Below are positions 43,814-55,392 of a stretch of 64,000 bases of DNA, one piece after another. Every line of letters begins with the position of its first letter. The first letter of the stretch is position 1. The notes below the pieces were generated by a model. The model saw only the letters and a program-made list of their open reading frames with translations, ran no database searches and was not told the DNA's origin. The DNA comes from Plotosus lineatus. Taxonomy: Eukaryota; Chordata; Actinopteri; Siluriformes; Plotosidae. The translations under genes were made by a program, and so were the position numbers. The stretch covers positions 39,990,001-40,054,000 of the forward strand of contig CM045733.1 in the NCBI GenBank assembly GCA_024760905.1, written 5' to 3'.

Positions 43814-46800
43814 GGGACAACACAGGAATCAGTCTCCCTTGCCCGGACGCGGGTCACCGTTCCCTCCTGGAGCCAGGCCCAGGGGAGGGGCTCGAAGGCG
43901 AGCACCTGGTGGTCGGGTTTATGCCCATGGAGCCTGGCCGGGCCCAGCCCGAAAAGGAGACATGGGTCCGCCCTCCCATGGACCCACCACCCGTGGGAGG
44001 AGTTTTAGGGGTCGGGTGCAGTGTGAGTTGGGTGGCAGCCAAAGGCATGGGTTCTGTCGGACTGATCCTCGGCTACTTACTCTGACCCTCGGGACATGGA
44101 ATGTCACCTCTCTGGCGGGAAAGGAGCCTGATTTGGTGCGTGAGGTGGAGAGATACCGACTAGATATAGTCGGGCTCACCTCAACGCATAGCTTGGGCTC
44201 TGGAACCATCCATCTCGAAAGAGGCTGGACCTTCTTCTATTCTGGAATTGCTCATGGGGAGAGGCGGTGAGCTGGTGTGGGTATTCTTGTTGCCCCCCGT
44301 CTCGGTGCCCAAATGTTGGGGTTCTCCCCGGTTGACGAAAGGGTAGCTTCCCTCTGTCTTCGGGTGGGGGGACGGGTCCTGACTGTTATTTGTGCTTATG
44401 CACCAAATGACAGTTCAGAGTACCCACCCTTTTTGGAGTCTTTGGGGAGGGGTGTTGGAGAACGGTCCCTCGGGAGACTCGCTCGTTGTCTTGGGAGACT
44501 TCAACGCCCATGTGGGCAATGCTAGTGTGACCTGGAAGGCTGTGATCGGTAGGTACGGCCTCTCCAGTCTGAATCCGAATGGTGTTCGTTGTTGGACTTC
44601 TGTGCTCATCATAGTTTGTCTATCACGAACACCATGTTCGAACATAAGGGTGTCCATAAGTGCACTTGACCAGGACACCCTAGGTCGCAGTTCGATGATT
44701 GACTTTGTAGTCGTGTCATCGGACTTGCGACCATATGTTCTGGACACTCGGGTGAAGAGAGGAGCTGAGCTGTCTACCGATCACTACCTGGTGGTGAGTT
44801 GCCTTCAGTGGTGTGGGAGGTTGCCTTCCAGACCTGGTAGGCCCAAGCGTGTAATCAGGGTCTGCTGGGAACGTTTGGCGGAGCCCCCTGTCTGAGAGGC
44901 CTTTAACTCCCACCTCCGGCAGAGCTACAACCACGTTCTGGAGGAGGCGGGGGACATGGAATCCGAATGGGCCATGTTTCGTGCCTCCATTGCTGAGGCG
45001 GCAGCCCATAGCTGTGGCCGTAAGGTCGTCGGTGCTTGTCGTGGCGGTAATCCCCGAACCCGGTGGTGGACACCTGCGGTGAAGGGGGCCGTCCAGCTGA
45101 AGAAGGAGGCCTATCAGGTTTTATTAGCCTGTGGGACTCCTGAGGCAGCAAACGGATACCGGCAGGCCAAACGTGCTGCAGCCGAGGCTGTCACAGATGC
45201 AAAGTCTCGGGCGTGGGAGGAGTTCGGTGAGGGCCTGGAGAGTGATTATCGGTTGGCCTCAAAGAGGTTCTGGGCCACCATCCGACGCCTCAGGAGGGGG
45301 AAGCAGTTCTTCACAAACACTGTTTACGGTGGAGGTGGGGAGCTGCTTATCTTGACTGGGGATGTTGTTGAGAGGTGGAGGGAATACTTTGAGGACCTTC
45401 TCAATCCCACCAACACGCCCTCCGTGGAAGAGGAAGACCCTGGGGGTTCGGGTGAGGGTCCGCCCATCACTGGAGTGGAGGTCACTGAGGTTGTCAAAAA
45501 GCTCCTCGGTGGTCGAGCTCCGAGGTTGGACGAGATCCGCCCGGAATATCTCAGGGCTCTGGATGTTGTAGGACTGTCTTGGTTGACACGTCTCTGCAAC
45601 ATCGCGTGGTCATCGGGGGCTGCACCTCTGGATTGGCAAACTGGGGTGGTGGTCCCAATTTTAAAGAAGGGGGACCGAAGGGTGTGTTCCAATTATCGGG
45701 GAATTACACTCCTCAGCCTACCTGGGAAAGTCTATGCAGGGGTACTAGAGAGGAGGATCCGACCGATAGTCGAACCTTGGATTCAGGAGGAACACTGTGG
45801 TTTTCGTCCTGGCCGCAGCACTCTTGACCAACTCTATACGATCCACAGGATTCTGGAGGGGGCATGGGAGTTTGCCCAATCTGTCCACATGTGCTTTGTG
45901 GATTTGGAGAAGGCTTTCGACCGTGTCCCTCGAAAGATCTTGTGGGGCGTGCTCCGAGAATACGGCGTTCCGGATCCGTTGCTACGAGCTATTCGGTCGC
46001 TGTATCACCGGAGCCAGAGTTTGGTCCGTATTGGTAACAGCAGGTCGGATTCGTTTCCAGTGGGAGTTGGAGTCCGCCAAGGCTGTCCTTTGTCACCGAT
46101 TCTGTTCATAATTTTTATGGACAGAATTTCTAGGCGCAGTCGAGGCGATGAGGGGTTCTGGTTTGGTGGCCATCGAATATCGTCTCTGCTTTTTGCGGAT
46201 GATGTTGTCCTTTTGGCTTCATCAAGTCGGGCCCTCCAGCTCTCATTGGAGTGATTCGCAGCTCAGTGCGAAGCAGCCGGGATGAAGATCAGTACCTCCA
46301 AGTCCGAGGCCATGGTTCTCAGTCGGACAATGGTGCAATGCACCCTCCGGGTCGGGAATGAGGTCCTGCCCCAAGTGGAGGAGTTTAAGTATCTTGGGGT
46401 CTTGTTTACGAGTGAGGGAAGGATGGAGCGAGAGATCGACAGACGGATCGCTGCAGCCTTTGCTGTTAAGCGGTGCCTGTACCGGTCCGTCGTGGTGAAA
46501 AAGGAGCTGAGCCGCAAGCGAAGCTCTCAATTTACCAGTCGATCTACGTTCCAACCCTCACCTATGGTCACGAGCTTTGGGTAATGACCGAAAGAACAAG
46601 ATCACGGATACAAGTGGCTGAAATGAGCTTCCTTCGCCGGGTGGCGGGGTTCTCCCTTAGAGATAGGGTGAGAAGCTCCGCCATCCGGGGAGAGCTCGGA
46701 GTAGATCCGCTGCTCCTCCGCATTGAGAGGGGCCAGTTGAGGTGGCTCGGGCATCTGGTCAGAATGCCCCCTGGACGCCTCCCTGGTGTGGTGGTTCGGG

Positions 46801-47010
46801 CATGTCCAACCGGGAAGAGACCCGGGTGCGACCTAGAACACGCTGGAGGGACTATGTCTCTCGGCTTGTCTGGGACCGCCTCGGTGTCCCCCCGGGAGAG
46901 TTGGAGGAAGTGGCTCGGGAGAGGGACGTCTGGACCTCTTTGCTAAGGTTGCTGCCCCCGTGACCTGACCCTGGACTAAGCGGAAGAAGATGATGATGAT
47001 GATGATGATA
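43814..47010 (+). mobile_element. APE-type LINE (copy h), about 3.2 kb, both ends present
   Basis: The GC-rich 5' region (GGAGCCAGGCCCAGGGGAGG, CATGGAGCCTGGCCGGGC) leads into an ORF with endonuclease and RT. The end is CCCTGGACTAAGCGGAAGAAG followed by (ATG)n. Base composition is much richer in GC than the surroundings, which suggests a comparatively recent insertion. It is the same family as 1-650. I cannot assign the clade with certainty; it is not the RTE type of the other copies. Confidence 0.92.
44079..46961 (+). pseudogene. LINE endonuclease/reverse-transcriptase pseudogene (copy h)
   Basis: 44,079-44,270: LTLGTWNVTSLAGKEPDLV and RYRLDIVGLTSTHSLGSG; TGA at 44,268-44,270 interrupts. 44,277-44,460: GILVAPRLGAQML and VICAYAPNDSSEYP. 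A shifted frame continues with LVVLGDFNAHVGN (catalytic D-x-N), SMIDFVVVSSDLRPYVLD and the D-H pair in STDHYLVVS. TGA at 44,893-44,895 separates this from the next piece. 44,956-46,254 is open for 432 codons: AKSRAWEEFGEGLESDYR, RGITLLSLPGKVYAGVLE, CGFRPGRSTLDQLYT, CFVDLEKAFDRVP, GVRQGCPLSPILF and FADD at 46,192-46,203. After TGA at 46,252-46,254, 46,282 onwards has KSEAMVLSR, VEEFKYLGVLFTSEG, SIYVPTLTYGHELWVMTERT and LGHLVRMPPGRLP, and ends WTSLLRLLPP. The RT palm is intact, but several stops and frameshifts silence the whole. Confidence 0.92.
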
Positions 47011-48047
47011 AATTAGAAAGAAAAATCAAATGTTGAAAGCTTTTCTATAATAAAGTATTTATCATTATTGAATGATGTATTGCTATCACTGGCTGCATTA
47101 CAAAGTCAAGTGGCTGTACACATCAGAGATGCTGAAATGGTTGAAATGTGCCTCAGGGAACATAAGAATTTTTCTGGAAAGCAAAAGGGAAAGGAAGCAC
47201 AGCTCTGCAGATGGTGGAGGAGGTTTTAGTACTTGAATGCAAGATGACATTGTTTGCCTGAGATTTACAGAAAGGTACACTGTTTCACTTCACTTTGTGT
47301 TCCATGCATGGAGTGCTGTTCCCAGCACTTAGATAAACATGAAAAAGTATGCATTTGGAGTCCGATCAATCTCTGGATCCACATACTTCAGTCTGCAGTT
47401 TTTTCGATCATGAACTACATCAAAAGTATACATTGCACTTCTCACAGATGAGAGCTTGCAATAAATAATCCTGCAAAAAAATGAAAGTGATGTCTTATAA
47501 CCTTGATATGAAGATGCTGTGCAGTGAAGTTCAGGAGCAGAAATCATATTAACCAGGTGAAGAAAATATCCTGACTGCTGTCGTACATGTGAGTAAATTA
47601 GGGAATGATGGCACACTGAAATATACATTAACATATCAAGTGACAATTTTCATTTACCTTTATTACTGACAGTGAATATGCTGCTGCTGTGAGATTTGAC
47701 CGTGTCAGTGAACTACAATTTCTTCAGCATCACAACAATGTTGAGACTGATGTCTACTGTGGATCTAATTTGAATCGGCAAGCAGCAGCCTTTTATCGGT
47801 CATGTGATTGATCATCAGGGAAGAATTGCTGCATAAGTTAGATTATCATTGGTCATAAAATATGAATGCTGAAAACATTGTAGGCATTCATTGGTATAAC
47901 TGATACACATATCAACTTACCTACAACTTGTATCCAGAACATGCAGAATGTATAAGCCATACTAGAGGATACATCATAAAGTTTGTGCATGCACAATTTT
48001 TTTCCATACCCTCACCATAGTACGACTTATACCAGTATGCTTTAACT
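47011..48047. other. Non-repetitive AT-rich DNA
   Basis: Short frames at 47,254-47,451 and 47,329-47,646 overlap on opposite strands and match nothing known. The expected continuation of Tigger-like copy C was not found here. Confidence 0.55.
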
Positions 48048-48230
48048 CAGGGGTCCCCAACCACCAGGCCCCGGACCGGTACCGGTTCGTGGATCATTTT
48101 GTACCAGGCCACAAAGAATGAATAATCGTGATTAAAATATATATAAAAATATGTTTTTGTTTCCATGTGTCTTATTTTGAAAAACAACCACTTCCGCCCT
48201 CAGCCAATTAGCCAAATGTGCACGTACTTG
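48048..48230 (+). mobile_element. hAT-type terminal fragment (CAGGGGTCCCCAACC)
   Basis: CAGGGGTCCCCAACCACCAG, GGACCGGTACCGGTTCGTGG and TTTTGTACCAGGCCACA form the end of a very common fish hAT group. Only about 180 bp remain and there is no transposase. Confidence 0.75.
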
Positions 48231-48249
48231 CATTGTGGAAAAAAAACTG

Positions 48250-48394
48250 AAATATCAAGAGGAAACTTATGCAAGCATATGAAGAACATGCAAAGAAAAC
48301 ACAAAAACACTTGAGGCCAGGACTTGAGCCCAGGACTTCTTGCTTTGATACGAATGTGCTAATCACTATACCACCATGCCACCCTGTATTATGC
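48250..48394 (-). mobile_element. tRNA-derived SINE, head portion, minus orientation
   Basis: GAACATGCAAAGAAAACACA, the B-box complement GGACTTGAGCCCAGGAC and the A-box side GTGCTAATCACTATACCACC. The 3' part is missing. Confidence 0.7.
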
Positions 48395-49464
48395 AAAGTT
48401 CTTTATTCAGTAAAATTTTTCAATAAATGGAAATTTTTAAGAGAAGTATAACACTGCTACAGAAAAATTTCAGAGTTAAAAAGTTTAACTGGAAAAGTCT
48501 GCTTCTAAGTATTGATATGTCTGCAGATCTCATTTTTACATCCTCACATTTCTGTAATAGTGATACCTGCAGCGAAACTAAAAATCCCACACATATTATA
48601 GCACCATTATAGACAGGAATTCAGCCTTCTCACAAACACACTCCCTCAAAGTAACACCTCTTGAGGTTCTCTGCACAAAACATGAAGATGCTTTCCAGGT
48701 CTGTGTCAGATACAACATCAGGAGGAGAAAAGAGTGTGTTCTTTCCCTTTGACAGGAAGCCAGAGAGAAACAAGCATCTGTACTTAGAGTGAATGATCAC
48801 AGCAGAGATTTATTTCTGTAAGGGTGAGGAGTAAAAATCGATCATGTTTTATAAGAAAATCAAATCACACTACACTTCCACCACTGCAGAACCTGAGTCA
48901 AATCCAACCTTTGTTTCTGTTAACTTTCTATAAGTGGAATAAAACATGCCCTGTGCTGCAGTTATAGGAACATTTCCTTACTTTTAATTTTTATGTAACC
49001 TCTTCTGGAAAGCTTCTTGAAATAAATCAATTTCAAACGTTCTTCTCAGTTGTTAGTCATATGTTGATTGACTCATCTACTGTTTTTCTCAAAGGAAAAG
49101 ATGAATTTTAGTTTTTAATATACTTCTTGGTGAGAATTTAGAGAAATTGCATTGCAATCAGTATTGCAGTTCTAATAAATTAATTACAACCTTCTGATCA
49201 ATTAGAATCCAGAGCTCTACAGTGCCAGTACCTCGAGTAATGCAGAGAACAAGTGCTAAGTGGTGTTTGTTCTGGGTTGATACCACTAACAAGCTTTCAT
49301 AGTTCATAAACATGAGAGAGCTAATCTGTGTATCCTAGTATCCTGATGATTAGCAGTGCTGGGATCAGTGAATAAAATAATCTGTCTTTGACACTTTATA
49401 TTTACTAACAGTGAACCCAGAGTTATTCCACAATACAAGGGAAAAACATAGAGGTAAAAATTCT
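48395..49464. other. Non-repetitive DNA, no gene recognised
   Basis: No conserved frame or element boundary is visible. Confidence 0.5.

Positions 49465-49499
<35 letters not shown>
49465..49499 (+). repeat. (TAA)n tract, left flank of an R4/Dong-like LINE
   Basis: About 11 TAA units, ending at the base where the truncated LINE begins. Confidence 0.95.
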
Positions 49500-49500
<1 letters not shown>

Positions 49501-51153
49501 TCTCCTTGTTGAGTCCTTTTCACAGGATATTGGTATGACTTTCGGACTTGATAAATGTAACATTCTACATTTAAAACGTGGAAAGGCAATCGATGATGGA
49601 TTAGTTCAGTTACATGGAGGAGGAGTAATTGAGCATCTCGTGGAAGCCCAATCGTACACCTATTTGGGGATGCAAGTTCGAGACAAGCTCCAAAATGCCC
49701 ACATAAAAGACAAACTTCGGGCTGAGTACAAATCTCGTCTAAAAAGATCTGGAGTTTGGAGCTAAATGCTATAAAATGTCAAAGCCACAAATACTTACGC
49801 AGTGGCTGTACTTTCTGTCCTGTGTCTTTTGGTGTTGTTGATTGGACAAAGGACGACATCATGGGTCTTGATCGCCTTACAAGAAGGATCATGTCTGACA
49901 ACCGAGCTCACCACCCTCGTTCCTCTATCAATCGTTTATATTTATCAATCAATTCCAGGGGACGAGGCTTGATTAATGTGGAGGCACTTCATGATTGTAT
50001 TTTATTGTGTACTTTTGTACATATTTATTTATCTGATGATACTCTTGTATAGCATATCAAGACTCACGATGAAATCAAGGACTTCCATGGTTATCTTAAA
50101 CGCGCCACGGCTACTGGACAGAATCTCAACGTCAATGTTGATTTTGTCAATGACGAAGTACTGCTGGACGGTACACCTATGTGTGTCAACCAGGTGAATA
50201 ACATCTGCTCAGAGTCGTCATTTCAAGGAAAACCTGTCTGGAAAACCACTACATCGTGTTTATGTGCAGTGTGTTGGGCAGAACAGTAATCCTTCAGACT
50301 CCTTTGCCTGGATAAAGTCAGCTGGTCTAAAAAGTGAAACAGAGGGCTTTTTATTTTGCTGCTCAGGACCAGTCACTTCCAACACGCAATCGTCAACGTA
50401 ATATTATAAGGGAAAATGTAAATCCCAAATGCCGTTTGTGTAGTGAATTTAGTGAAACTGTCCAACACCATGTCAGTGGTTGTCCTGTTTTGGCACAAAC
50501 GTCTTATCTGAAAAGACATGATGGCATGGCACGTTCCTTTTATTATCGTCTCTGCCATGCATGTGGTTTTAACTCAGAGGTCCATCCATGGTACGACCCT
50601 GATCATGTCCAGGACGTCATGGAAAATGATAATTTCAAGCTTCTTTGGAATCGGCTCATAAACAACCTGAGGAGAATTGAAGCCAACAAACCTGATCTTG
50701 TCCTTTTTGATAAATCTAACGTAATTATTAATATTATTGAATTTTCTGTCCCTTTTGACAGCAATGTGATTGACAAGATTCACAAAATATGCTGACCTCG
50801 CCTTTGAAATGTCTCGCTTGTACCCAAAGTACAAAGTCCCCATTGTTCTCGGCGCCCTTGGTTTGGTACCTCCTGATCTATTAACACAGATCAAGCGTAT
50901 GCCTGGGTTTGCTACCGGAAGCACAGCCATTCTGACAGTCTGGGCAATGCAGAAGGCTGCAGTGTTGGGGAGTCTCCATATTCTCCGGAAAGTTCTTGGT
51001 GGCTTTGCCTAGGTAGTGCTTCATGGGAGAAGTGCCATTCGCTGTCTGGGCTGTGTGTGGAGAGGGTGAGAGCCCTGAGCTGATGATGAGCCTAACCAGC
51101 CTGACTGTGCCAGGATCACCCGATCCCTCTCTGCTGCATATAAATCTTTACTG
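49500..51153 (+). mobile_element. 5'-truncated LINE with restriction-like endonuclease (R4/Dong/Rex6-like)
   Basis: Only the end of the RT, the zinc-knuckle region and the restriction-like endonuclease are present. The element is bounded by (TAA)n on both sides. REL-type LINEs of the R2/R4 group carry the endonuclease at the C-terminus, as seen here. Some Dong-like members use TAA repeats as target. Confidence 0.85.
49528..51012 (+). pseudogene. REL-endonuclease LINE ORF remnant
   Basis: 49,535-49,765 holds GMTFGLDKCNILHLKRGK and SYTYLGMQVRDK, the last RT motifs. 49,760-50,052 holds IMGLDRLTRRIMSDNRAHHP and GRGLINVEALHD. 50,334-50,795 holds AAQDQSLPTRNRQ, then the CCHC knuckle CRLCSEFSETVQHHVSGC (C-x2-C-x7-H-x4-C) and YLKRHDGMARSFYYRLC. 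Next comes the endonuclease block KPDLVLFDKSNVIINIIEFS (P-D then E). 50,770-51,012 ends VPIVLGALGLVPPDL and KAAVLGSLHILRKVL, the conserved close of this group. Stops or frameshifts lie near 49,763, 50,050, 50,200-50,330 and 50,790. The fingers and palm with the catalytic FADD are missing because of 5' truncation. Confidence 0.87.
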
Positions 51154-51155
51154 TA

Positions 51156-51204
<49 letters not shown>

Positions 51205-51219
51205 TTAATATTAATAAGA
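51154..51219 (+). repeat. (TAA)n tract, right flank of the R4/Dong-like LINE
   Basis: About 17 units, then degenerate ATT/TAA variants. It starts directly after the element's CTTTACTG. Confidence 0.95.
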
Positions 51220-51249
51220 ATAATGAAAAACTAAACTTTAGGGTGAGGG

Positions 51250-54200
51250 TGCATTGCATAGGTAATGGTGCACTGCACAGGACTTAGTATAGCGCCTAGT
51301 GCTACAGAGCGGCTGTAGTGTAGTTGCTTAGACTTCTCGCTTCCAGCTTCATCTGCAGCCGCCATCTAGCTCATTGACTGAAAAGAAGGGCAAGTAAGTA
51401 AGTCCCTCCTGATGGTATAAAGCTTCTGCAAAGTCAAGATTCTAACATTGCCTCCTCGCGGCACACCCTGGTAACTGGGCACCTTACGGCCCCGGGCTAA
51501 ATATGTGAGGGATCTCGGAGCAGGTTGAGCCCCAGAGGTGCAGTATGCAGGCCCACCGGCATGTGAACATGCCCTGGTACTCATAGGTCAACCATATGCT
51601 GCCTTGCAGATAAGCCCTTGAGGTAAAGGCTAAGAGAAGGACAACTTTGACTTACAACCCCCAGCTATGGGCAAATAGCACCCCTGCCTTATGGTCATCA
51701 CGGGAGTGACAAAGGCTAAGGAAGACACGCCCTACAGAAAATCCGGAGTGGAGCCCCGAAGGCGGTTGGTCCCTGCGTAGCGGCACCTCCTGGCAACTAC
51801 TTTAGCCAAGTTGGTACCAACTGTATCGGCTAACCCCTTCCGTTGGACACTACCAGCTAGGCTGAGAAGGGGGATCTGTTGACTGGGCATCTCAGTTCCT
51901 CCACAACTGCCCTGGCCTGTGCCCTGGAGAGGTCACTCCAGTGCCACCTGCTGTGGCAGCTCAACACGGGGAGCTGCAATTACTGGGTAAAAGGTCAGGG
52001 CTAATTGACGTAAGCTCGGGCGCCTAGGGCTATCTCCTGACTGTGGGAAGAATAATCGCGTCCCACTGGCCAGCTACCATCCGCCTTGAGCTGGGCAGCC
52101 CCCAGCTAGTAAGGTGCTGGCCTGCCACAGTCTGCTTACTTCAATGGGTGCTTGAAGTGTAGGCCAAAAGCCGAAGCACGGCCTGTAAACACTGCTCCAG
52201 GCAATAACAAGAAACCAAAGGAGCCAGTGCTGAGTCTGGCAACCTGGAACATCAGAATAATGTGTCCTGGCCTCTCTGACTACCTCCAGCAAATCAACGA
52301 TGGCAGGAAAACTGCCATCATTGACCGCGAGCTGAGGAGGCTCAACATTGACATTGCAGCACTACAAGAGACACGGCTCCCGGGAAGTGGCAGCCTGAAG
52401 GAGAAATACTATATGTTCTTCTGGCAGGGACAGGAGCCTGACGAGCATTGCCTACATGGTGTTCGATTCGCTGTGCAAAACTCCTTTCTGTCCTTTGTTG
52501 AACCGCCATCCTCAGGCACTCCGCAAGTCCTCTCTCTCTCTGTCTCACAACCTCCTCTGGATGAGCTACTATCGTTAGTGCCTATGCTTCAATGCTTTGC
52601 TCTCCAGTTGAAGTGAAGGATGCATTCTATGATGCGCTTGAAGACAGGATCCAGCAGATCCCTCCCAAGGAGCACCTGTTTCTGCTTGGCGACTTTAATG
52701 CATGGATAGGGGCAGATCACAACTCCTGGCCCTGCTGCATTGCCCGCTTTGGCATTGGCAAGCTCAATGAGAACGGCCAACGGCTTTTTGAGCTCGGCTT
52801 TTTTCATGACCTCGGTTTGACCAACACATTCTTCTCCACCAAGTCCTGCCACCGAGTTGGACTTCATCCCTGCTGAACCAAGTGCTGGTCACATGCAGTT
52901 TCCACAGCGCTGACTGTGACACCGACCATTTCCTGGTCGCCACCAAGGTACATCTCTGCCTCAAACGTGTCAACCTCTCCAAGCAGAAACCCCAGTCCTA
53001 CGTCTACACAGCTATTACTGCAGTGCCTGAACTGCGGGAACGCTATGCTGAAGCCATAAATGTAGCCCTGGCGGACTGCCCCACTGACTGTGTTACTGCA
53101 AGGTGGAACCACAACCGTGAGGCTATGTTTGTGACCACCATAGGCACCTTTGGGAAGAAGGTGGGGAGGAGTACGGATTGGTTTGAAGCAGGAGCAGCTG
53201 AGATGAAACCTTCCATCACCACCAAACGTGCAGCCCTAATCTCTCATAAGAAGGAGTCCTCTGTGTGAACTCTTGCTGCACTGCACGCTACAAGAAATAA
53301 TGCACAAAAGATTGCAAGGCATTGTGCCAACAACTACTGGCTTAACCTCTACCAGGATATACAGCTTTCTGCAGCTCTTGGAAACGAGCGCAAAATGTAT
53401 GAAGGCATGAAGAAGGCTTTCAATCCCAGTGCCATAAAGAGCGCCCCACTCGAATCAGCTGAAGGCGACATCATCAAGGATCATGGCAAACAAATGCAGA
53501 CATGGGCTGAGCACTACCAAGAGCTCTACTCAAGAGAAACCACCGTCTCGAACACAGCCCTTGAGAACATCCCTTCACAGTCTGTTATGGATAAGCTTGA
53601 CGCTCCACCCACCATCGAGAAGCTCAGCAAGGTGATAGACTTCATCTCAAGCAGCAAGGCTCCAGGCAGTGACAACATCCTGCCTGAAATCGTCAAAACC
53701 GCAAAGGAGAGCCCGCTCTTGAAACACCTCTATAAACTTCTACCGCAGTGCTGGGAGGAAGGGGCTGTTCCCCAAGACATGCGTGATGCCAAAATCATCA
53801 CATTCTACAAGAATAAGGGGGAGCAAAGTCATTGTAACAACTATCGTGGTATCTCATTCCTAAGCACAGTTGGCAAAGCCTTTGCCAGTGTCGTCCTCAA
53901 CAGGCTCCAACTACTTGCTGAACGTGTGTATCCAGAGGCGCAATGAGGATTCAGGGCAGCTGGGTCAACCATAGATTTGGTCTCCTCTGTGAGGCAGCTG
54001 CAACAGAAGTGCTGGGAGCAGAGACAATCCCTCTATTTGGACCTTCATCGACCTGACCAAGGCTTTTGACTTGGTCAGCACTGATGGACTGTTTGCCCTC
54101 CTCCAACGAAATGGATGTCCCCCCTCCAAGCTTTTGAGCAAGATCAAGTCATTTCTCCAAGACATGAATGGCATCGTCCAGTTTGATGGATCATCCTCAG

Positions 54201-55165
54201 ACCCTTTTCCGATCAAGAACAGTGTGAAGTAGGGTTGTGTCCTCCCTCAAACCCTTTTTGGCATCTTTTTCTCCCTGCTCCAGTGCTATGCCTTCCGGAA
54301 CTCTGAAGACGGCATCTTCTTCCATGCCAGGAGTGATGAAGGCCTCTTTAATCTGGCACATCTCAGAGCAAAGACCAAGGTGCTGCACTTTGCTGATGAT
54401 GCTGATCTTGTTGCACACACCGAAGAAGTGCTCCAGCGTCTCATCAACTGCTTTGCTGGTGCCTGCTCCGAGTTTGGCCTCACCATCAGCCTTAATAAGA
54501 CCAAGGTCATGGGCCAGGATGTCATCGGTGACCACACCTTTGGGGTGGTGGAAAAGTTCACCTATCGGATCGATCATCTCCAGCAACCTCTCTCTAGCTG
54601 CCAAACTGAATGCCCGTGTCGGCAAGGCATCAACAGTGATGGCCCGTCTGATGAAGCAAGTCTGGGACAACTCCATGCTAGCCACCAACACCAAGATAAG
54701 AGTCTACAAGGCCTACGTACTGGGTACTCTCCTTTATGGCAGTAAAGCATGGACCGTCTACTACCACCAGGAACGTCGGCTGAACGCCTTCCACCAACGC
54801 TGCCTTCACAGACTACTGGGCATCACTTGGCAGAACCATGTCTCCAATATCGATGTCCTGACCAGAGCAGATGTGCCCAGTATGTTTGCAATGGCTTGGC
54901 CACGTCACCCGAATGGATGATGGCCGCATCACCAAAGACTTACTGTACGGGGAGCTGGTTACTGGAACCAGGTCAAAGAGACGCCCAGCTCTCAAGTTCA
55001 AGGATGTCTGCAAGCGCGACCTCAAGGCTGGAGGCTTTAACCCCTCCGACCTGGCGGCAAAACTACGGTACAACTTGGGAATAAGTACGAAAAAGCCCAT
55101 GGATGAACTGCGGAACAAATACAAATAGCCACGGACTGCAAAGGAAGACTTTTGGATAATTCAAG
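51250..55165 (+). mobile_element. APE-type LINE of a third family (copy k), about 3.9 kb
   Basis: A long 5' untranslated region (51,250-52,150; CAGCCGCCATCTAGCTCATT, AAGTAAGTAAGTCC) is followed by the coding region and a short 3' tail (GCCACGGACTGCAAAGGAAG). It is GC-richer than its surroundings. It shares neither ends nor detailed motifs with the RTE copies or with copy h. The exact start is uncertain. Confidence 0.85.
52152..55128 (+). pseudogene. LINE endonuclease/reverse-transcriptase pseudogene (copy k)
   Basis: 52,152-52,616: LATWNIRIMCPGLSD, LNIDIAALQETRLPGSGS (endonuclease Glu). A frame change follows, then 52,592-52,876: HLFLLGDFNAWIGAD and LNENGQRLFELGFFHDLGL. 52,882-53,268: the CDTDHFLVATKVHL D-H block. 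53,395-53,946: SSSKAPGSDNILPEIVK, AKIITFYKNKGEQSHCNNYRG and SFLSTVGKAFASVVLNRLQL; TGA at 53,944-53,946 lies right before the GFRA block. 54,000-54,240 holds decayed DLTKAFD and GSV blocks. FADD, preceded by His, is at 54,389-54,400, then TISLNKTKVMGQD. The end has GTLLYGSKAWTVYYHQERR, LGHVTRMDDGRITKDLLYGE and FKDVCKRDLKAGG to TAG at 55,126-55,128. At least six frame breaks are present. Confidence 0.88.
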
Positions 55166-55392
55166 GATCATTCACGGAAATCACGGAACACTCGAGGAAT
55201 AACTACAGCACTAATCCATTTGAGAAGGAAGAGCTACAAGGAATATCCGGTGGAACCACGTTTCAATCCAGAAAAATCAGCAAAGATCAAGAATTTGCAC
55301 ATGATTCTGCATATAAACACGTGGATTTGACCAAGCAAACTCATTCTGTCAAGTGAACACGTACTGGAAATACCTCAAGAAGCTCTCCCAAA

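Noticed and set aside
44956..46254. Functional host gene with a 432-codon frame
   Set aside because: It is the RT domain of LINE copy h, with stops and frameshifts on both sides. An intact palm alone does not indicate domestication.
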